A stretch of 64,000 bases of DNA. It comes from Agrypnia vestita. Lineage: Eukaryota; Arthropoda; Insecta; Trichoptera; Phryganeidae. The notes under the pieces were generated by a model. That model was not told the DNA's origin. It saw nothing but the letters and a program-made list of their open reading frames with translations, and made no database searches. Where the stretch lies: NCBI GenBank assembly GCA_016648135.1, contig JADDOH010000325.1:62001-126000 (forward strand). The letters run 5' to 3'. Positions 58,011 to 64,000 of the stretch are shown here, piece by piece. The stretch's first letter is position 1, and each line of letters starts with the position of its first letter. A program made the translations under genes and the position numbers.

Positions 58011-59902
58011 AGTACTAGATTAGCCGATTGTTTGAAGTAAATAATTATAAGGTATACATACAGAGTAAGCATTTCATAACTGCACTTTTATAATTGTGCA
58101 TAATATGTATACAGAATTGTAAAAAATACTATTTTTTAATGTAGAGTATATAATTAAAATATAACTAAATATATATTGTTTTAATTTTCTGAATATGTAT
58201 TAACTAAAAAAATAATAAAGCATAATAACACAGTATGAATACACATAAAATCAAAAGAATGAGGTAGAAATAATTCGTAAAAGATGCAGTTGCGTGCGTG
58301 GTTACTGAACAACTGATAATTTGTGTGTGCTCTCCTGAAATGGTACACATTTTTTTCGCTCATATAAAAGCGCGGGCCCGGGAAGTTAAAGTTAAAGTTA
58401 AACTAAGTTAAAGGGAATGTTACGGACAGGACATTGCCTGCGCCTACCGTCAGGCAACCGAACTTTCGAGCTCTGTAGTTGACGTAATCACGTCATATAA
58501 ATGATAGAAATTTCTCATGTGAATGAAACAGAGCAAAGGCCCCTTTCAGGGCCAACGCCGATCGCCGTGCCCCGGTTGAGGATGGGTACCGTGCCGAGGA
58601 CAGCGCGCGAGTTCTCGGCCGCGGTGGTTGTCCTTATACGTGTCTCGGCGTCAGGCGGCGGCACCCGGGAGAGGGGATGAGCGAATGCGGAGCCTCAGCT
58701 CCATGAGAACGCATCCCGCTGATGACAATGGAAATGCGTTAGAGTGCATGATCTGAAATGTGTATGTTTTTGCTGAAAATATTATATGAAAATATTAATG
58801 TTCAGATTTTTTAACATTTCAGAGCTCTCTAATATGATGGAAATTAATGGTTTTTTGATTTCAGATGGACCTGAATCATAATTCTATGTAATAAAATACC
58901 GCATTTTCATTGTTTTAATAAAAAGAGCGGGCGGGAGATGTTTTTATTTGCGCACAAGGCGCATTTTGTACCCTATTATCATCATATTTGCCAGATAAGC
59001 AACATTAAAGTTGTCTCAACACTTATAAAAGATAAGTAGTAGAGTCACACACATGCACACACTCTGTAAGACATAAAAAGTTGTCTACAGATGACACAAT
59101 AAATGATTGACTGTATGGCATAACAGATTGCCAACAGATCATTGGTAAAAAACATACATTTTTTATGGCAAGGAAAAATCTAAATACTTTTTCAAATACA
59201 TTATTAATGAGTGAATCACAATCACATTAATATGGAAACATAAGTCTGACACCACCAACACAAAACCAGCCGCCGCTTATGAGCGACATACTGGGCTGGG
59301 TTTTTTCCATACAAAAGCTCATATAAACACACAAACCGGAATAACTTCCGTCAGAGGTGTCCGATTTTGATAATTCTTTTTGTATAATGATCAGTGGATC
59401 AAGACCTATCTAGAGAATATACACACTCATATGTGGAAATAATTTTGAATAAATTACAAAATTAGTTTTTTGTTGAAAAGTTTAAAAATTCATAACTATA
59501 GTAAGCTGCGACTTACAATAAAGTGTGATATATCAACAGATGCGCTGCGACGCACTCTATATAATAGACACAAAAAACTAAACCTAAAAGTTAATTTGGA
59601 TTTTTAAGAGATTTAATTGTTGAAATTTCATAGCCCGCCGGGCCAGAAAATGAGATATATTTTAACTGTTGCTTTAATAATAATGTCTCAAGGTTGCCAC
59701 GCAATATGTCAGACTGTTTATTGAGACGCAGTCAATGTAATGACATATATGTAAATCCTCCGGGGGAGGTGCGTTTAATTTAATAATTAAAAAACTGTAA
59801 TATATGTAGTAGAAATAAGCGGCCGAAAAGCGCCATTTGTATGCAAACTGTAACTTGTTTTAATTGGCTTCGAGGCCGGGGCCTCCTGGTCCCGGCCGAG
59901 GG

Positions 59903-59938
59903 TATAAATATCGCATTCAAGGCGGACCGACCCTCAGT
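59903..59938 (+). promoter_or_regulatory. TATA + initiator core promoter
   Basis: TATAAATA (59903-59910) is followed by TCAGT (59934-59938), so the initiator A lies 33 nt from the first T of the TATA box. This is ideal spacing for an arthropod core promoter. The downstream transcript would enter the minisatellite region. Confidence 0.6.
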
Positions 59939-60132
59939 CTGGTTTAAAACGCCGTGGCAAACCCTTCACGTGTGTTTCATTTACCTACCCGACTACCTCC
60001 TACGATTTTGCTGCCTGCTGACTTCGCTCGCTCTCAAGCTCGAGCCGAACTACGTCATCAAGATCTGCTGTTGCTGCCTGCTAACGCCGAGCGCTCTCGC
60101 TTCACGCCCGGTACTTGCTATCGGCGGCGATC

Positions 60133-60252
60133 GCTTCTGCGGTGTGCTGACACGGAGCGGACATTCACGCTCGGTACCTACTGCTTCTGCGGTGTGCTGA
60201 CTCTGAGCGGACGTTCACGCTCGGTACCTACCGCTTCTGCGGAGTGCTGATT
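60133..60252 (+). repeat. 50-bp minisatellite, about 2.5 copies
   Basis: gcttctgcggtgtgctgac starts at 60133, 60183 and (with one change) 60233, joined by gagcggac-ttcacgctcggt and acctac. Confidence 0.9.
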
Positions 60253-60649
60253 GCTGGCGCGGATTTTGCCAAGCTAAGTATTTCTTCGCAGTTCAACCGT
60301 CTTTTTTAAGACGATTATTCTTGACGACCTCGTCGAGTTTAGACATTTTGCTCGAAGCAAATTCTTTTGCTGTCGCCTCTGGTGCACATTCCCGTGTACT
60401 AATATCGCTCTTTTTCCAGCTGCTCACACGGTGCGCCCGTGCTGTGTGAGACATCCCGAAGGCTTCTGAAGCGGAATCAGCGGACCGCACCTTTGTTGCC
60501 TGTTCTGTGCGGAACAGGGAAGTTAAAGTTAAACTACTCACATTATTCTGTAAACATTTTTAAATTTTTATTTCTTCTATTTAGAGTAGTTTTCTGATTT
60601 AACATAGGTTAGCTAGCCTATCGAACCTTCCAATGCAAGGTATTGTAAT

Positions 60650-61030
60650 ATAGCGCGTAACAGAGCTAGTCCACAATACTTAACAGGTAGATTCCTGCTT
60701 AAATATGAGTCGAAAATGTTCAAGGAACACTGTACTTATATCAACAGTAAGGAAGACAAGCTACTTCAAGGTTTGCGTTTTATTTTCAATATTTCTGACT
60801 TATCTTCTGTAAAATGTTGGACTATCATTAAAGTAGATAACTAATAACTATTAAAATTAAATAAATAAAATTAATAATCATTAAAAATTAATTTTCTTTA
60901 ATACAAGCCAAATAAAATTTCTACAAGGTTTTAATAAAATGATTATAGTCTGTTTAACAAATGTGTAATTTTTAATAATTCTTTAATTTGGCTTAAGTTG
61001 AATACAAGATTTTTTTATTATATGTTATGA
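60650..61030. mobile_element. MITE family A relative
   Basis: cagagctagtccacaatact, caggtagattcctgc and tatgagtcgaaaatgttcaa match the left arm at 28321. ggactatcattaaagta and tttaatacaagccaaataaa follow. The right arm is only partly recognisable. A shorter related piece is at 63240-63330. Confidence 0.6.
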
Positions 61031-61039
61031 CCGTGCATT

Positions 61040-62640
61040 CATTTTGAGGGTTTTTACATAACAGATTTTTTTAGCATTAACACTTTGACTGCTTAACGAT
61101 TTTCTTCGACATCATCTTTGGTGCTAAAAATTTAGCCAATATTTAAAATTCTTAAGAGAATGATTTTTGGGATAATTCATTGTCATTTACCCCCATAAAC
61201 CCATTAGTTCTCTCCAGGCGGTCAGCACCGCCATAAACACACCACTGTTTTTTCAATGACAAATGTCGTGTAGTACGTTTACACTCACCCAACAATATAT
61301 CTGGTCAATATTATTAACCAAAATAATTATTTTTCAAAAATTATTATTATTGCATATCTTATCTTATTCAGATATTTTACAATACATTCTTTGTAATTAC
61401 ACGTCTATATTTCGTATGTTGGTTTATTTTTTTCGTATATATTTTTCATATTTATTTTTAATCAACATGATATAATGTTTATCAAAGACGTAGGATTTTA
61501 GGATTAGTGATAAAAAACAAAAAAATATAGAAAATATAATACATAATTTTGACATTTCAAGCTGAAGCAGATAATATCTCAAAATGTATGAAAACATTGT
61601 TCTGAACCATACCGTGCTGTGTAGTTTTACATAACACTGTTAATGTAAATGTAAACAAATAATAAAAAGAAAAAAATCTGGTTGGTCAGGCATTCAGGGC
61701 GAAAATAAAATGTATCTTTACATTTACACCTAGTCCACATTTTTTTTCAAAATAATTTGCTTCGTTTTCTTTTTATTCGGTTAGTGTCTTTAGTACAAAA
61801 TCTAGGAAAGTGTAGTCTCATTAATAGCCAACGTCAGCTTGTTTGAATTATTCTTGCCTATAATTATTATAGCTTCTACTCTAGATCGTTTTTGTGAGAA
61901 CGGTTGTTGCATTTTTTTTATATGTAAGAAAATAATAATATTGGTAACAATTTTTATGAAACAGTCTTATGGAACACTGCTGTTATCCTTTACTCCCTAC
62001 ACAGTAGGCAGTGTCTCAATTCAAGAAGTTTGCAGTAAGTGTGCATAAATTATTCTTGAAAAATATTACAATATAAAGTTTGTTCTATACAAATATAAAA
62101 ATTGTCTTTACTCTTAGAAGACTCTAACATACGAATTGAAAAAAATCACTCAAAAAATCAAAAAAATTGCTATATTACGGAAAAGTTCTCATTACCAATA
62201 AAGTGTTTTTCTGTAAAAATTGGAAAATATAATATTTACATAAAAATATAATAACAAAAAAATATAAAAAAAACAACACGCAAAAATTCCTGTGTGAACG
62301 AACTTTATGTTCATAAACGGAAGGAATGCAAAAAAGCAAAAGAAAATGACCCAACTATACGACGTATTGTCTAGCACCAACCCTCAGGTATAGAACGCCG
62401 ATAGGCGTTTTCAGCACACAGCGAATGTTTTTGAGAACGCCTATAGGCATTTTCAGCACTGGACGTGTTAAATATGCTGAATTGCCTACCAACAAAACAG
62501 TATTTGCAGGGAGTTTTACGATTTTGTGTTAGAGACGTTACCTGATGAACACCCGTGTCAAATGGAAGATAAACTTGCGGCATCATTGGGAGTCGATTTA
62601 CTGAGAATGATTCTAAAGCAAGGAAAATAAGTTCATACGA
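61040..62640. other. No gene recognised; AT-rich
   Basis: Only short low-complexity frames. A doubled phrase (gaacgcc-atagg-gttttcagcac) occurs at 62394-62425 and 62433-62460. Confidence 0.4.
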
Positions 62641-62678
62641 ACTGAAGCCAAGAGACGTGGAAAGGTGATCTTTCATTT

Positions 62679-63150
62679 GTGAACAGTGACTCCAACGGCA
62701 AAATTGAACAGTTTCTTCATCGTACTGTCATTGGCGATGAAAAGTGGACACACTACGTCAATTTCAAGCGTGAAAAATCATGGCATAAGCCCGGCCATGC
62801 ATCAACATCGACGGCAAAGCTAAATCTCCACGGATCGAAGCTCATACTCTGTATTTGGTGGGACCTGCTCGGTGTTGTGTACTATGAACTGCTCGTACTT
62901 GGAAAAGCTGAAATGGAAAGTCATACCTGGTCCTACCCCATTTACCATATTCTCCAGACATAGCTCCTTCTGATTACCACTTATTTCGATCGATGACTCA
63001 TGGCTGGGTTGAGCTATTTTTATGAAAATACTAAAAAATGGGTCGATTCGTGGATAGCCTCAAAAGACGAGTCGTTTTCCGACATGGTGTCCGTGTGCTG
63101 GCAGATGGACGGGAAAAAGTAGTAGCTAGTGATGGACAATACTTTGAATG
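62679..63150 (+). pseudogene. mariner transposase, second family, internally deleted
   Basis: QFLHRTVIGDEKWTHYVNFK, SWHKPGHASTSTAKLN and CIWWDLLGVVYYELL give the first catalytic Asp and the central block. The middle catalytic block (HDNARPH) is missing. After frameshifts the C-terminus continues (SPDIAPSDYHLFRSMTHGLA, then FFRHGVRVLADGREKVVASD, GQYFE). The wording differs from the mariner at 55091, pointing to another subfamily (mauritiana/irritans-like). Its terminal repeats were not found. Confidence 0.8.
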
Positions 63151-63501
63151 ATCAAGTTGTAACCACTTTTTAAAAACAAAGCAGTAACTTTATAAGAAGG
63201 TCCCTCAAAATGGATGCATGGTCCTATTATTATATTTAAAAATTATGGTTCATATTTCTACAAGGCTTTAATAAAATGATTACACCCTGTATGTATAATA
63301 TAACAAACGGATAATTTTTAATTATTATATAATTTGGCATAAGTGGGATATATCGTATTCTATTTTTTGTAATTTGAATATTTTAGAATATTTTTTCAAT
63401 TTACACACAGACAATGTCTACCTGATTCTTGTGGCCAGTTTTATGAATTGACCCAGAGTGAGATAAATAAATGAATAAATAAAAATATTGAAAAATTATA
63501 T

Positions 63502-63507
63502 TTTATT
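63502..63507 (-). promoter_or_regulatory. Poly(A) signal for the gene ending at 63778
   Basis: AATAAA on the - strand about 270 bp beyond the stop codon. Confidence 0.4.
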
Positions 63508-63777
63508 AATCCTCATCAAAATGCCGCCACTGTATAGCAACATTAAAAAAAACTATATACAAAATGTGAACAGGCAACATGATCAAAATGGTGGAACTGT
63601 CAGATGAAAAATGGTAATCATGAACAAAAATATGACATTTAATACATATATAGGTACAGTTGAAAATGTTACATTTATAAATTAAATTTCATTTAAAAAA
63701 ATGCTCATCAAGTTGTATTATAAAACAACTTATACAAGTCCTAGCACGCTTGTAAAATACCAACTTTAACACGGCAA

Positions 63778-64000
63778 TCAATTCTTAGAAGGCACTTTTC
63801 CATTCACAATAGCGGGGCAGTTTCTCCAGCTCTTAGTTCCTGCTTTCACTGGCGTTCCCTTCTTTTTGATGGTGGTGTGAATAATCACTTCCTCATCAGA
63901 GGCGTACTCCACTTCCAGTCTCTTGGTATGTTTTCGCTTGAGCATTCTCTTCACGGGAGGGGTGTCGGTGAAAGAATTATCTATCACGTCCACGCTTGAT
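63778..64000 (-). CDS. C-terminal exon of an unidentified basic protein (partial)
   Basis: The frame is open from the window edge and ends in a stop at 63778. It reads SSVDVIDNSFTDTPPVKRML, KRKHTKRLEVEYASDEEVII, HTTIKKKGTPVKAGTKSWRN, CPAIVNGKVPSKN. It is rich in Lys/Arg with an acidic SDEE patch, suggesting a nuclear protein. KRMLKRKHTKR could be a nuclear localisation signal. I do not recognise the family. No splice acceptor is visible before the window edge. Same strand as fibrillin. Confidence 0.6.
   Translation of the reverse strand, partial: SSVDVIDNSFTDTPPVKRMLKRKHTKRLEVEYASDEEVIIHTTIKKKGTPVKAGTKSWRNCPAIVNGKVPSKN

Larger units (their letters stand above)
58380..60536 (+). mobile_element. 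GC-rich region bracketed by gggaagttaaagttaaa repeats, LTR-like
   Basis: gggaagttaaagttaaa occurs at 58380 and again at 60517. Inside are two GC-rich blocks (58430-58700 and 59870-60500) separated by AT-rich sequence. The second block has a TATA box with an arthropod initiator, and a 50-bp minisatellite. No gag-pol or transposase frame is recognisable; open frames 59841-60250 and 60293-60541 follow the GC-rich repeats. It could be an LTR or the 5' part of a retroelement. Confidence 0.4.

Noticed and set aside
59841..60250. 119- and 98-codon + strand frames rich in Leu, Arg, Cys
   Set aside because: They depend on the 50-bp minisatellite and lack domains; kept only as part of the GC-rich element.

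Overview
This is an AT-rich arthropod genomic window, almost certainly from an insect. The evidence is an insect-type trunk-like cystine-knot ligand gene, multi-exon genes with GT/AG introns, a cecropia-type mariner, BEL/Pao, Penelope-like, hAT and Merlin elements, and tRNA-headed SINEs. No bacterial gene organisation is present. I cannot name the order with confidence.

Only three host loci are convincing. (1) A trunk-like secreted ligand lies on the + strand at 31664-32356. It is a single uninterrupted 230-codon frame and is much more GC-rich than its surroundings. (2) A fibrillin gene lies on the - strand in 20 exons between 54872 and 37162. The exons join in frame to 1,091 codons and encode 17 EGF-like domains, two TB domains, a furin site and a C-terminal propeptide. 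The trunk-like gene and fibrillin are convergent. (3) The last exon of an unidentified basic protein lies on the - strand at 63778-64000. An isolated + strand exon of a probable membrane protein sits at 57062-57253.

The rest is mobile-element sequence and AT-rich DNA. Region 0-2.3 kb is a three-copy, 775-bp tandem array of a broken Merlin transposase. 2.3-14 kb holds BEL/Pao and LINE remnants, palindromic MITEs and SINEs. 15.5-18.9 kb is a Penelope-like element interrupted by an LTR element. 19-23 kb holds TIR elements and a tRNA-like sequence. 23.8-28.2 kb has two LINEs in the same orientation. 28.3-29.9 kb is a palindromic element interrupted by a hAT element. Fibrillin introns contain a Penelope-like element with 230-bp inverted ends (45.0-46.9 kb). 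Upstream of fibrillin lie a mariner with intact ends (55.1-56.4 kb), a GC-rich promoter-bearing region (58.4-60.5 kb) and a second, broken mariner (62.7-63.2 kb).

The most unusual structure is at 16937-18725. It is a short LTR retrotransposon with a CAAT target duplication, a primer-binding-like site and a polypurine tract. Its 3' LTR has lost its middle and carries instead 787 bp with an open frame of unknown origin. Also notable are repeated hammerhead-ribozyme-like cores at Penelope-like ends, a trunk-like stop codon overlapping its own poly(A) signal, and an exact 23-bp hairpin in a fibrillin intron.
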